NCBI GenBank assembly: GCA_942492905.1
Contig: OW818657.1
Span: 5,518,001 to 5,582,000 of the forward strand
DNA from: CAIZWU01 sp942492905
Lineage (GTDB): Bacteria > Verrucomicrobiota > Verrucomicrobiia > Verrucomicrobiales > V1-33
Reading direction: 5' to 3'
Length of the DNA stretch: 64,000 nt
Shown: piece by piece, positions 1 to 8,048 of the stretch
Position numbering within the stretch: position 1 is the stretch's first letter
How the letters are laid out: the number at the start of each line of letters is the position of its first letter
Translations under genes and position numbers: made by a program
The notes under the pieces: model-generated
The model's input: the letters and a program-made list of their open reading frames with translations, nothing else
Told to the model about the DNA's origin: nothing
Databases searched by the model: none

Positions 1-3
1 TCT

Positions 4-1341
4 TTAAGCCTGAGCGTCGGCCAAGGCTTCGGCTGCTTTATATTCTACGTTGGCGTGCTGGACGAGGACGTCGAGGGCTTTGGCCAGGATGACGGAGTGC
101 TGCACGTTTTCGAGACCGTTGTTTTTCTGGAGGGATTTGATGACCTTCTGGGGAGTGGTGCGGGCCTGATAGGCGATGCTGCCAATGCGGCCGATCATGT
201 CCTGCTGGGTGACCTGGAGGTTTTCCTTTTTCACGATTTCCATGAGGAGGAACTCATCCTTCACGTCCACCTTCGCCTGGTTGCCGGCGGCTTCGAGGAT
301 GGAGGCTTCGTTTTCCACCAGCATGTCCTGGGTGAGGCCCCGCTCAAGGTTCATCTTCACCAGTTCATTGACGCGGCGCTGGGCGGCGTTGTTGACCACG
401 TTTTCCGGGAGGTCGAATTCGATCTTGTCGCGCAGCGCTTCCATGGCGGCGATGCGTTTGTTTTCGAGGTCTTTCTGCTTGGCCTGCACCTCGGAGTTCT
501 CACGGATCAGGGTGCGGAGTTCGGCGAGCGTCTTGCCTTCGGCGAGGCGGTCGGCGAATTCGTCATTCAACTCCGGCAGTTCCGCCTCCTGGATCGGACC
601 GGCCACCACGGTGAAGACCACTTCCTTGCCGGCGATGAGGTCATTGATGCCTTCTTCCGGCATGGTGACTTTCACTTCACGGGATTCGCCGGTGGCGATG
701 CCTTCGATCTGCGCACAGAAACCGGGAACAAAATTGTCATCGGCGAGTTTCAGAAGAAAGCCGGTGTTGCTGGCGATGAAGTGCTCCGCTTCCGGAAGGA
801 TTCCGGTGAGGGGCTCACCGTCGAGGGTGGCGGTGTAATCAATGCTGACAAAGTCACCCTTGGCAGCGGTTTTCCCTTCGGGAGCAGGCTTCAGAGTGGC
901 CATTTGTTCACGCTGGCGCTGGAGGACCTGGTCGATTTGTTCTTCGGTCACTTCGAGCTTCGGCACCGTGATGTTGAGGCCTTTGTAATCGGGGAGTTCA
1001 AACTCCGGGGCGAGTACCAGACGGACCGTGAAATTGACGTTGCCGTCGGTGGAATCACCGGCCTGGAAGTCGGCCACATTCAGCACATTGAGGTTTTCCT
1101 GCTTGATGGCTTCCCGCAGGCTTTCGTTGACGACCTGATCCGTCACTTCCTTTTCGATTTCGTCCTTGAAGCGTTTTTCGATCACACTGCGCGGCACCTT
1201 GCCTTTACGGAAGCCGGGGATGGCGGCGTTTTTTGTGTAGTTGGCGAGGATCGCGTTACGGGCGGCCGTGTGCTTTTCAGCAGGCACCTGCACGCTGAGG
1301 CTGGCCATGCAATTCGGGAGTTTTTCGACGGTAATGTTCAT
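4..1341 (-). CDS. tig: Trigger factor, ribosome-associated chaperone and prolyl isomerase
   Basis: This protein docks at the ribosome exit tunnel and shields nascent chains in the cytoplasm. Its 445 residues match the normal family length. The ribosome-binding loop GFRKGKVP lies near residue 44. A FKBP-type PPIase domain follows at about residues 160-245, beginning at GDFVSIDYTA and containing NFVPGF. The helical C-terminal chaperone domain fills the rest. The start MNITVEKLPNC fits the family N-terminus. The stop lies three bases from the window edge, so downstream partners (clpP and clpX in many bacteria) cannot be seen. The identification is firm. Confidence 0.96.
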   Translation of the reverse strand: MNITVEKLPNCMASLSVQVPAEKHTAARNAILANYTKNAAIPGFRKGKVPRSVIEKRFKDEIEKEVTDQVVNESLREAIKQENLNVLNVADFQAGDSTDGNVNFTVRLVLAPEFELPDYKGLNITVPKLEVTEEQIDQVLQRQREQMATLKPAPEGKTAAKGDFVSIDYTATLDGEPLTGILPEAEHFIASNTGFLLKLADDNFVPGFCAQIEGIATGESREVKVTMPEEGINDLIAGKEVVFTVVAGPIQEAELPELNDEFADRLAEGKTLAELRTLIRENSEVQAKQKDLENKRIAAMEALRDKIEFDLPENVVNNAAQRRVNELVKMNLERGLTQDMLVENEASILEAAGNQAKVDVKDEFLLMEIVKKENLQVTQQDMIGRIGSIAYQARTTPQKVIKSLQKNNGLENVQHSVILAKALDVLVQHANVEYKAAEALADAQA

Positions 1342-1468
1342 GGGAAAACGAGGTTTGGAAAGAGAGGGGGCCGATTTGGCGGAACGTGGAGAATATCGGC
1401 CCTGATCCGGATGACAATAGGAGTTTTCTGCGGCAGAAATATCTCCGGCCGGAGCGCTCCCCGTAAGC

Positions 1469-1500
1469 AGCCCCGGCCGTTTTTCGCCCGGCCCGGGGCT
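1469..1500 (-). terminator. GC-rich hairpin just past the TspO-like gene
   Basis: AGCCCCGGCCG at 1469-1479 pairs with CGGCCCGGGGCT at 1489-1500 with one bulged base, around a nine-base loop. It begins eight bases beyond the stop codon of the TspO-like gene on the minus strand. No T-run follows, so termination by the intrinsic mechanism is only inferred. It could also shield an mRNA end or regulate the trigger factor gene downstream. Confidence 0.45.
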
Positions 1501-1507
1501 TCACAAA

Positions 1508-1897
1508 TCACCAGTTCTTCCAGGTGATCGTCAGCTGCAGCACTGTGGCAATGGACACCCAAATGAGATAGGGCACCTGGGCGACCGCTACCCACCGGCT
1601 GAATTTCCAAACCGCTGCCATCATCCAAAGGATGGTCACCCAGATGATCAGGATATCCAGGGACGCCAGCGGGAGGTTCCTCAGGCCGAACTGGATGGGA
1701 GTGAAGATCAGATTGGCGACCAGATTGATTCCGAAGGGGATCAGCACTTTCCAAGGCAGCTTCCCACGGATCGCCTGGACCATGACGAAAGCCAGGCTCA
1801 GGAAAAGGACCGGGTAAAGCATCCCCCAAATCTGCCCAATGACCGCCGGCGAAGGGGTCCACGAGGGCTTCTCAAGGGAGTGTACCATTCGATCCAT
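1508..1897 (-). CDS. TspO/MBR-family integral membrane protein
   Basis: A 129-residue, Trp-rich membrane protein with about four to five hydrophobic segments, short for a family usually near 150-160 residues. The N-terminal KPSWTPSP stretch and the C-terminal WVSIATVLQLTITWKN stretch resemble TspO/MBR proteins, which bind porphyrins and other hydrophobic ligands in the membrane. Several canonical conserved residues are not evident, so this is a divergent or shortened member. It lies 41 bases downstream of the large ThuA/dehydrogenase gene on the same strand and may be cotranscribed with it. Function in this organism is not predictable. Confidence 0.7.
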   Translation of the reverse strand: MDRMVHSLEKPSWTPSPAVIGQIWGMLYPVLFLSLAFVMVQAIRGKLPWKVLIPFGINLVANLIFTPIQFGLRNLPLASLDILIIWVTILWMMAAVWKFSRWVAVAQVPYLIWVSIATVLQLTITWKNW

Positions 1898-1938
1898 GTC
1901 ATGCAGGAGGTGTCCGGAGAAGGCTGGGGAAATCGAAA

Positions 1939-4900
1939 CTACTTGGTCAGGGGGTGTTCCTTGAGCAATTCCTCGGTGTTGTAAAGCAACTGGCGGTTGG
2001 GATTGGCGTCACGGACCTTTTTCACCTGGGCGGGCTGAATGGGATCAGACTGATTGCCGAAGCTGTTGCTCACGAAGGTGAGGACCGCCGCGATTTCTTC
2101 ATCCTTCAACATCCCGCCGAAGGGCGTCATGGGCACTTGGCCATCGTATTTTTTGCCGTTCACCTCCAGAGGCCCCATCAGGCCATAAAGCGCGATTTTA
2201 ATGAGGCGGTCGGGGGCTTCACTGACCCAGGGGCTCTTCACGAGCGAAGGGAAAGCAGGGTCCAGACCGGCGCCATTCGGCTGATGGCAGGTGACGCAAT
2301 GGCCTTCCCGGAAGTAGATTTCCTGACCGGCGAGGTATTGCTTTTTCGCTTCGACGGTCAAGTGGCCCGGGGCCGGCAGGCTGGCGTGTTCGGAGACCAC
2401 TTTTTCGACCAATCCCGCCAAGCGGTCGCTGGCGGTTTTGGCCGCTTTTTCGCTCCACTCATCCAAAGGCTGGGCAGAGGCCGTGGCCACGATTTTTTTG
2501 GCCACCGCGACATCGGGCAGCCAGGAGGCGGCGACGAGGGCCTCCAACCGCACCCGGCCTTCCGGATCGGCCGCCGCCTTTTCCAACAAGGCGGCATGAT
2601 CCGGGATACGATGGTAGTTGTAGCGTACGACGCGCACCGCTGCAGCCCGGGCATGGAAGTCAGGGGACTCCAGCAACTGGCGGAGGAGAACATCCTCCAC
2701 CTGATTGAGACCCCAGGTGGCCCAGAGGGCTTCGAGCAGGTGGTGTTGATAGCGGGCGTCGGTTTTGTCCAGCTTCGCCGTCCACGCTTTGATGGCCGGG
2801 AGGACCTGATCCGCCGGGAAGTTCCGTAGAGCCCGGCGGCTGCGGTAACGGCTGCGGTATTCCGGCAGTTTCAGATTTTCCAGCAACTCGGGAATGCCGG
2901 CTCCGGCGACCTTGGCAGGCTGCACCAGTGGACGGGCCGGGTAGGTGATGCGATAAATCCGGCCATGCATGTGGTCGCGCAGCGGATCACGGGCATTGTG
3001 CTGCATGTGGCCGATCAGGACGTTGTGCCAATCAATGACAAAGAGGGAACCATCCGGGGCGAATTCAAGGTCACCCGGGCGGAAGTTTCCGTCGGAGGAC
3101 TTCAGAAGATCTTGACGGAAGGCGGTTTTATAACCCGTGCCTTCGTCGCTGATCTGGTGCTGTTTGATGCCGAGGAAGCCGATGGCATTGCAGAGAATCA
3201 GGTCGCCCTGAACTTCGTCAGGGAAGTGGCGGGAGGAAACGACTTCGAGGCCGGAAGTGGGGCGCACCGCTTGTCCCTGGGGGATCAGGTCGCGGGTGAG
3301 GGGCGTCTTTGCCCCATAGGGCGCTTTCACGGAGGAAGGCAGCATCCAGTTCATGGTAGGGCCGGAAGTGTGCAGGAAGAAATCCTGGCCCCACTCATCA
3401 AACACAAAACCCCAGGGATTCGGGATGCTCAGTTGGGCGGTGCGCTCCAGGTGGTGCCGCTGTGGGCTGTAACGATAGAATCCTCCGTCCACTCCGCGGA
3501 CCGGACCGTAGGCGGTCTCCACATTGGTGTGGAGGAAAACCCCCTCACACAACATGAAGGCTCCGGAAGGATCGGCCGTGTAGGCACTGATGGCATGGTG
3601 GGTATCATGCGAGTCAAAACCACCGAGGACGATTTCCCGCACGTCCGCCTTGTCATCACCGTTGGTATCGCGCAACAGCATGAGATTGGGTTCCTGGGAA
3701 ACATAGACGCCTTCCGGGGCAAATTCGAACCCGATGGGGAGGTGCAGATGGTCGGCGAAGACGGTTTCCTTGTCGGCCTTGCCATCGCCATTGGTGTCCT
3801 CGTAGATGAGGAGCTTGTCGTCCGGCATGGGATCGCCGGGGCGGTAATGAGGATAGGTGGGCATCACCGCCACCCACAGGCGCCCTTTGTCATCAAAGGA
3901 TAGCTGCATGGGATTGGCGAGGTTGGGGAACTCCTTTTCGGAGGCAAACAGCTCGACTTTATAGCCGTCGGGAACCGTCAGGCTTTTCTCGGCGTCCTTG
4001 CCATAGAGATACTCCATGGGGCCGTTTTTGTTGCTGGGCTGGTAATTGGTGGGAACAGGCGGCAGCTGGTGGGTTTTCGAATCGTCGATCTTCAGGCTGG
4101 AGCTTTTTCCGGTGGCCACGGTGTGGATCAACTCATCACGCAGGGCGGCCATTTCGCGCATCTTTTTGACTTCGTCCGGATAGTTCTGCGGGCCAAAGGG
4201 ATTGTAGCGCTGACCGTGGGTGTGGACCCCGTTGAGAATGTTATAGTCGTTGTTCCAGAACCAGTCCTTGTCCTTCACCGCCGCGTGGACCTTGGCAGGA
4301 TCGGCTTTGGATTGATGGGGCCGGGGACCATAGAGTCCGTTGGCGAGGAGTCCGGCGAGTTGTTGATATCCCAGGTCATTGGGGATGAATCCGGCGGTGG
4401 TCAGCGGCTGCTCTGCTTTCGCATAAAGAGCCTTGGTCGGAGTAAAGAGGTCGATGAAGGTAAGACCGTGCTTTTTGGCCACGGTTTCCATGGCGGCGGA
4501 ATACAGCGCGAGGGCGGCGTTTTCCTTTTGACCGTTGGGCAGGTCGTTTTTGGCACTGAGGTCCTGGTAGGCGATAGGCGAAACGAGCACCAGCCGCGGC
4601 GCAGCCTGACCGTTGTAGGCCTTGCTCAGGGTATGTTGCACGAAGGCTTCCAGCTCGTCCTGGTAGTTGGTGACCCGGTCGGCCCCGTCGAAGGATTCAT
4701 TATAACCGAAGAAGGCCACGATGGTGTCGGCCTTGAGGTAAGCGAGCCATTCATCCGGCATGGGGAAGAAGCCTTTGCCATTATGGATGGCGTTTTCCGG
4801 GCGGAATTTCTCCGCGCCGGGGAAAGCCCACTGCGAGGTGCGCGAGGGATGCGGCCGGAAGCCGGGGGTGTCGCCCGGGCGGCCCATATTGCGCACGAAA

Positions 4901-6159
4901 AGCTGGCTGTCCGGATAGCGCAGCTGCAACTCGGTTTCCAGGCGGTTATAATAGAGATCCCGCTCGGCCAGGCCATTGCCGAGGAAAACAATGCGTTCAC
5001 CCACTCCAGGCGGAGCGACGGCCTGGGGGCGCTTGGCCGCAGCGGTGGCCGGCACGGGCATTTGCGCGTGCGGGGCATTCTCGGGTGCGGCGTTCATCGA
5101 TGAATCCTGCTTGGGAGCGGCCGCGGGAGGAGCGGGCTTGCCCTCAGGGGCCGGCAGGCCGGTGGCGGGGCTTTTGCCAGAAGCGTAGTCGTCAGGCTTG
5201 AGGTTCCGGTTCCGGTAAAAGTCCTTTTGATTGATGCCGACGTATTTGGTTGGCGTGAACGGATCGGCAAACCCGGCGTCGGCTTTGTCAGGAACCGGGC
5301 GGCCGGTGAGGTGCAGCGCTGCATTGATCACCAGCCGGCGGAGGTCCTCGTCCGCAAAATCCGTGGAGGAACCCAGCGTGGTGCAAAAGGCCTGGCCCTT
5401 TTTGGTGCCGTCCGGCGAGGTGTATCCGCGCAGCCAGGCCAGGGGCATCATGGGATTGTTCTTCGGGCCGGGAATAGCCTTGGAGGATGGGTCCAGCGAT
5501 TCCGTGACCGCTCCGCGGAGCAGGATGGTGGAGGCTTTCTGGTCGAGATTGGCAATGCCATAGACATCGGTGTCCCCGAAGACTTCGCCCACTCCGCGCA
5601 GTACTTCATGTTTGGCATTGGCCTCCTCCACCATTCCGCGGGTGCCTTCCACCATGTGCTTGCCATGGTGATTCACCCACTTTTCCCCCAGAATATTCAG
5701 ACCAAAGTCCGCCCACTTGAAGTCACCGGTCTGCGCCTTTCCAGCAAAGGCGTGGGTGGCGGTACGGAAGCCCATGACAGGTTTTCCCGCGTTCAGAAAG
5801 GCCGCGAAATGGGCCAACTGATCATCAGGAAGTTGCCGGAACCGGGTGCCGATGATGAGGAGATCCGCTGAATCCAGCGCGGCGGTGCCGGGAGTGTTTT
5901 TTTGATAGTTGGGATCAATGTAACCGCCGTCCGGATTGATGGAGAACAGCACCGTGCAGTCAAACCCATGCTTTTGGCTCAGGATTTTCGCCAGCATCGG
6001 GCAGGTTTCCTCGCTCCGATACTCCTCATCGCCAGCTACTAGGACAATTTTTTTTCCGTTGGCCGTGCCGTCTTTGGCGGGCAAGTGGAGCCAGTCTGCG
6101 GCAAAGCCGGAATTACTGAAGACGGTGCACAGGGTCAGGAGGAGCGCGTGGTATTTCAT
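1939..6159 (-). CDS. Giant PVC-type ThuA / SGNH-like / dehydrogenase / HEAT / cytochrome c protein
   Basis: This 1406-residue exported protein starts with a signal peptide ending near SGFAA (residue 21). A ThuA-like domain occupies about residues 37-290. An SGNH-hydrolase-like domain follows at about 385-610, but the nucleophile motif reads FLGNGLAERD and the Asp-x-x-His region reads TTAGFIPND, so both catalytic elements seem lost. A PVC-type membrane-bound dehydrogenase propeller fills about 735-1090 and has Ca-loop-like DTNGDGKAD and DTNGDDKAD sequences. HEAT-like helices follow, then a cytochrome c domain with heme motif CVTCH at 1288-1292. Such proteins are typical of Verrucomicrobia and Planctomycetes and are thought to act in periplasmic carbohydrate oxidation. 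The substrate is unknown. Confidence 0.85.
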   Translation of the reverse strand: MKYHALLLTLCTVFSNSGFAADWLHLPAKDGTANGKKIVLVAGDEEYRSEETCPMLAKILSQKHGFDCTVLFSINPDGGYIDPNYQKNTPGTAALDSADLLIIGTRFRQLPDDQLAHFAAFLNAGKPVMGFRTATHAFAGKAQTGDFKWADFGLNILGEKWVNHHGKHMVEGTRGMVEEANAKHEVLRGVGEVFGDTDVYGIANLDQKASTILLRGAVTESLDPSSKAIPGPKNNPMMPLAWLRGYTSPDGTKKGQAFCTTLGSSTDFADEDLRRLVINAALHLTGRPVPDKADAGFADPFTPTKYVGINQKDFYRNRNLKPDDYASGKSPATGLPAPEGKPAPPAAAPKQDSSMNAAPENAPHAQMPVPATAAAKRPQAVAPPGVGERIVFLGNGLAERDLYYNRLETELQLRYPDSQLFVRNMGRPGDTPGFRPHPSRTSQWAFPGAEKFRPENAIHNGKGFFPMPDEWLAYLKADTIVAFFGYNESFDGADRVTNYQDELEAFVQHTLSKAYNGQAAPRLVLVSPIAYQDLSAKNDLPNGQKENAALALYSAAMETVAKKHGLTFIDLFTPTKALYAKAEQPLTTAGFIPNDLGYQQLAGLLANGLYGPRPHQSKADPAKVHAAVKDKDWFWNNDYNILNGVHTHGQRYNPFGPQNYPDEVKKMREMAALRDELIHTVATGKSSSLKIDDSKTHQLPPVPTNYQPSNKNGPMEYLYGKDAEKSLTVPDGYKVELFASEKEFPNLANPMQLSFDDKGRLWVAVMPTYPHYRPGDPMPDDKLLIYEDTNGDGKADKETVFADHLHLPIGFEFAPEGVYVSQEPNLMLLRDTNGDDKADVREIVLGGFDSHDTHHAISAYTADPSGAFMLCEGVFLHTNVETAYGPVRGVDGGFYRYSPQRHHLERTAQLSIPNPWGFVFDEWGQDFFLHTSGPTMNWMLPSSVKAPYGAKTPLTRDLIPQGQAVRPTSGLEVVSSRHFPDEVQGDLILCNAIGFLGIKQHQISDEGTGYKTAFRQDLLKSSDGNFRPGDLEFAPDGSLFVIDWHNVLIGHMQHNARDPLRDHMHGRIYRITYPARPLVQPAKVAGAGIPELLENLKLPEYRSRYRSRRALRNFPADQVLPAIKAWTAKLDKTDARYQHHLLEALWATWGLNQVEDVLLRQLLESPDFHARAAAVRVVRYNYHRIPDHAALLEKAAADPEGRVRLEALVAASWLPDVAVAKKIVATASAQPLDEWSEKAAKTASDRLAGLVEKVVSEHASLPAPGHLTVEAKKQYLAGQEIYFREGHCVTCHQPNGAGLDPAFPSLVKSPWVSEAPDRLIKIALYGLMGPLEVNGKKYDGQVPMTPFGGMLKDEEIAAVLTFVSNSFGNQSDPIQPAQVKKVRDANPNRQLLYNTEELLKEHPLTK

Positions 6160-6482
6160 GGGTAATCGAAATCAGGGGGAAAAATAACCGGACCACCCGG
6201 ATTGGGAGGGCCTTGGTTTCAGAAGGCTGTGGAAAACATGTTGGACCGGGCCGGAGTTATGGCGTGGAGAGCGCCATGACAGTGGCCGCAAGCTGAATGA
6301 ATCGAGGAGATACGCCAAGCAGAAAGCACAAATTGCACAGGGCGACTTTCCTGCAATAAAACCCCAAAAATGAGATATCCAAGGCGCACGGCGGGCCTGG
6401 AAAAATCCACCCGCAAAAACTCCTCCATAGAGCACGGCGGCACCCTTGGAGGAGTCAAGTTTCTACCGGACTTTGCTCGACC
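6160..6482. other. Intergenic region of 323 bases
   Basis: This gap lies between two minus-strand genes. It holds the terminator of the PQQ-propeller gene at its right end and presumably the promoter of the ThuA/dehydrogenase gene at its left end. A small ATGGCG/CGCCAT hairpin is visible near 6259-6277. Short open frames here have no recognisable protein character, and I see no convincing gene. Confidence 0.5.
6415..6454 (-). terminator. Rho-independent terminator of the PQQ-propeller gene
   Basis: On the minus strand, CTCCTCCA (6454-6447) pairs perfectly with TGGAGGAG (6427-6420), and TTTTT follows immediately. The hairpin starts about 28 bases beyond the stop codon of the gene at 6483-7994. 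Stem, position and T-run together fit intrinsic termination. The loop is long and GC-rich and may pair internally. Confidence 0.7.
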
Positions 6483-7994
6483 TCATTTGGCCCCGAAGGC
6501 GTAGAGGTGGCTCATGGTCATGATGTAAAGCGTGTCATTGGCAAACACCGGAGTGGCGTAAAGGGGCCCAGGAAAGTCAATGGTGGCGATTTCCTTCATT
6601 TCCTTGCCCGTCTGGAGGATGTGGAGTTCCCCCTCCTCGTTGCCGATATAGAGCTTGTCGCCCACAATCATGGTGCTGCCCCAGATGTGGCCCTTGGTGT
6701 CGTACACCCAGATCTTCGCGCCGGTCATGGCGTCGAGACAGTGCACGAGCCCGGAATAGTCGGCCACATACACGAGGTCGTCCTTGATGGACGGCGTGGA
6801 GATCGAGCGGTTGATGCCTTTGTAGGTCCACAGGGGTTTGCCCTTGGCATCCAGGCAACTCATCATCCCGACGCCTTCACCGTGCTCGGGATCCTGGCCG
6901 ATCTGGGTATAGATGCGGTCTTTGTAAACAACCGGAGTGGCGATGATCTCGCTGGGGCCGTCGTAGTCGGAATATTTCTTTTTCGCCTCGGGCGTGCCGC
7001 GGTATTCGGGCGGGTTGCCGTCATAGCGCCACAATTCATTCATGACGTCAAAGTCGTCCTGCTTTTTGAAGGTGAGGTCGAAGCCATAGGCAAACCCGTC
7101 ACCGCCTCCGAAGATGATTTGTTTTTTGCCGCCGATTTCCGCGAGGGAAGGACTGGACCAGGAACAGTGGAGGCAGCGTTTGCTGACGCCTGAGGCTTCT
7201 TCGCCGAGGAGCTTGCCGGTGGCCTTGTCCAGGCAGATGAGGCTGGGCGCTTCGGGGGCGGGGATGTTGGTGTGAGTCCAGTCCACCCCATTGGAAGTGG
7301 TGACGTAGAGACGGTCTTCGAGGACGAGCACGTTGCTCGAGGTAATGTTGTGAGGGAACACCCCGCATTCATCACGCATGTCGAAGGTCCAGATAATGTC
7401 GGCATCATTGTCACCGAGCGCATCGATTTTGTTTTCCGGGGTGGAGAAGTAGGTGGCTTCGTCCTTGAAGGGGCCATCATTGCCATTCTTCATGCCGTCG
7501 GTATCAAGGCAGACCACCTGACAGCGATTGGTGGTGAGATAGATGCGGTTCTTCTCCACGCTGGCCCCGGAGCAGAGGCCGAGGTACTCCCAGTCGGAGA
7601 CTTTGCCGGTGCCCAGCTTCGGCGAGGCGAATTGCCAGATGAATTGACCGGTTTTTTCGTCGAGACAGAGCAGCACCCCGCGGTCACCGGTATATTTGGT
7701 GTCGAAGGGATTCTCGTTGTTGGTGCCCAGAAAAACCTTGCCTTGGGAAACCGTCGGAGTGCCATAGGCTTGGGAGCCGAGGCGGGTCACCCACTTGAGG
7801 CCTTTGGTGGTGGCCATGTCGACGTCGTCCTTCCCTTTGATCTTCTTGCCGGGATCAATCTCCACGGGAGCGTTGCCGGTGGTGACCATGTTACGGGAGT
7901 GGGTGCCGCCCCACTCGGACCAGTCCGCATGGGCAACAGTGAGACCGGCGGCCAACGCAGCCAGAGCGGTCATGGAGAGAGTGAGTCGGGTCAT
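6483..7994 (-). CDS. Exported PQQ-like beta-propeller repeat protein
   Basis: A 503-residue protein with a signal peptide (MTRLTLSMTALAALAAG, cleavage near AHA). The body repeats PQQ-type beta-propeller blades of the form G-x-I/V-x-x-L-D-x-x-T-G-x-x-x-W, for example near LLCLDEKTGQFIWQF and LDAMTGAKIWVYD. Such propellers resemble the PQQ alcohol dehydrogenase fold, but no cytochrome c domain is attached and I cannot identify PQQ or calcium ligands. It lies next to a second PQQ-propeller gene, which suggests a periplasmic oxidation or scaffold function. A hairpin terminator follows it. The enzyme activity is unknown. Confidence 0.85.
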   Translation of the reverse strand: MTRLTLSMTALAALAAGLTVAHADWSEWGGTHSRNMVTTGNAPVEIDPGKKIKGKDDVDMATTKGLKWVTRLGSQAYGTPTVSQGKVFLGTNNENPFDTKYTGDRGVLLCLDEKTGQFIWQFASPKLGTGKVSDWEYLGLCSGASVEKNRIYLTTNRCQVVCLDTDGMKNGNDGPFKDEATYFSTPENKIDALGDNDADIIWTFDMRDECGVFPHNITSSNVLVLEDRLYVTTSNGVDWTHTNIPAPEAPSLICLDKATGKLLGEEASGVSKRCLHCSWSSPSLAEIGGKKQIIFGGGDGFAYGFDLTFKKQDDFDVMNELWRYDGNPPEYRGTPEAKKKYSDYDGPSEIIATPVVYKDRIYTQIGQDPEHGEGVGMMSCLDAKGKPLWTYKGINRSISTPSIKDDLVYVADYSGLVHCLDAMTGAKIWVYDTKGHIWGSTMIVGDKLYIGNEEGELHILQTGKEMKEIATIDFPGPLYATPVFANDTLYIMTMSHLYAFGAK

Positions 7995-8048
7995 AGGGAG
8001 GAAGATTTCAGTTTTCAGGATTTCGGTTATGAATGCGGCAGCGCAAGG

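Noticed and set aside
6219..6458. 79-codon minus-strand open frame as a small gene
   Set aside because: It spans the terminator of the upstream PQQ-propeller gene and has no conserved or hydrophobic pattern.
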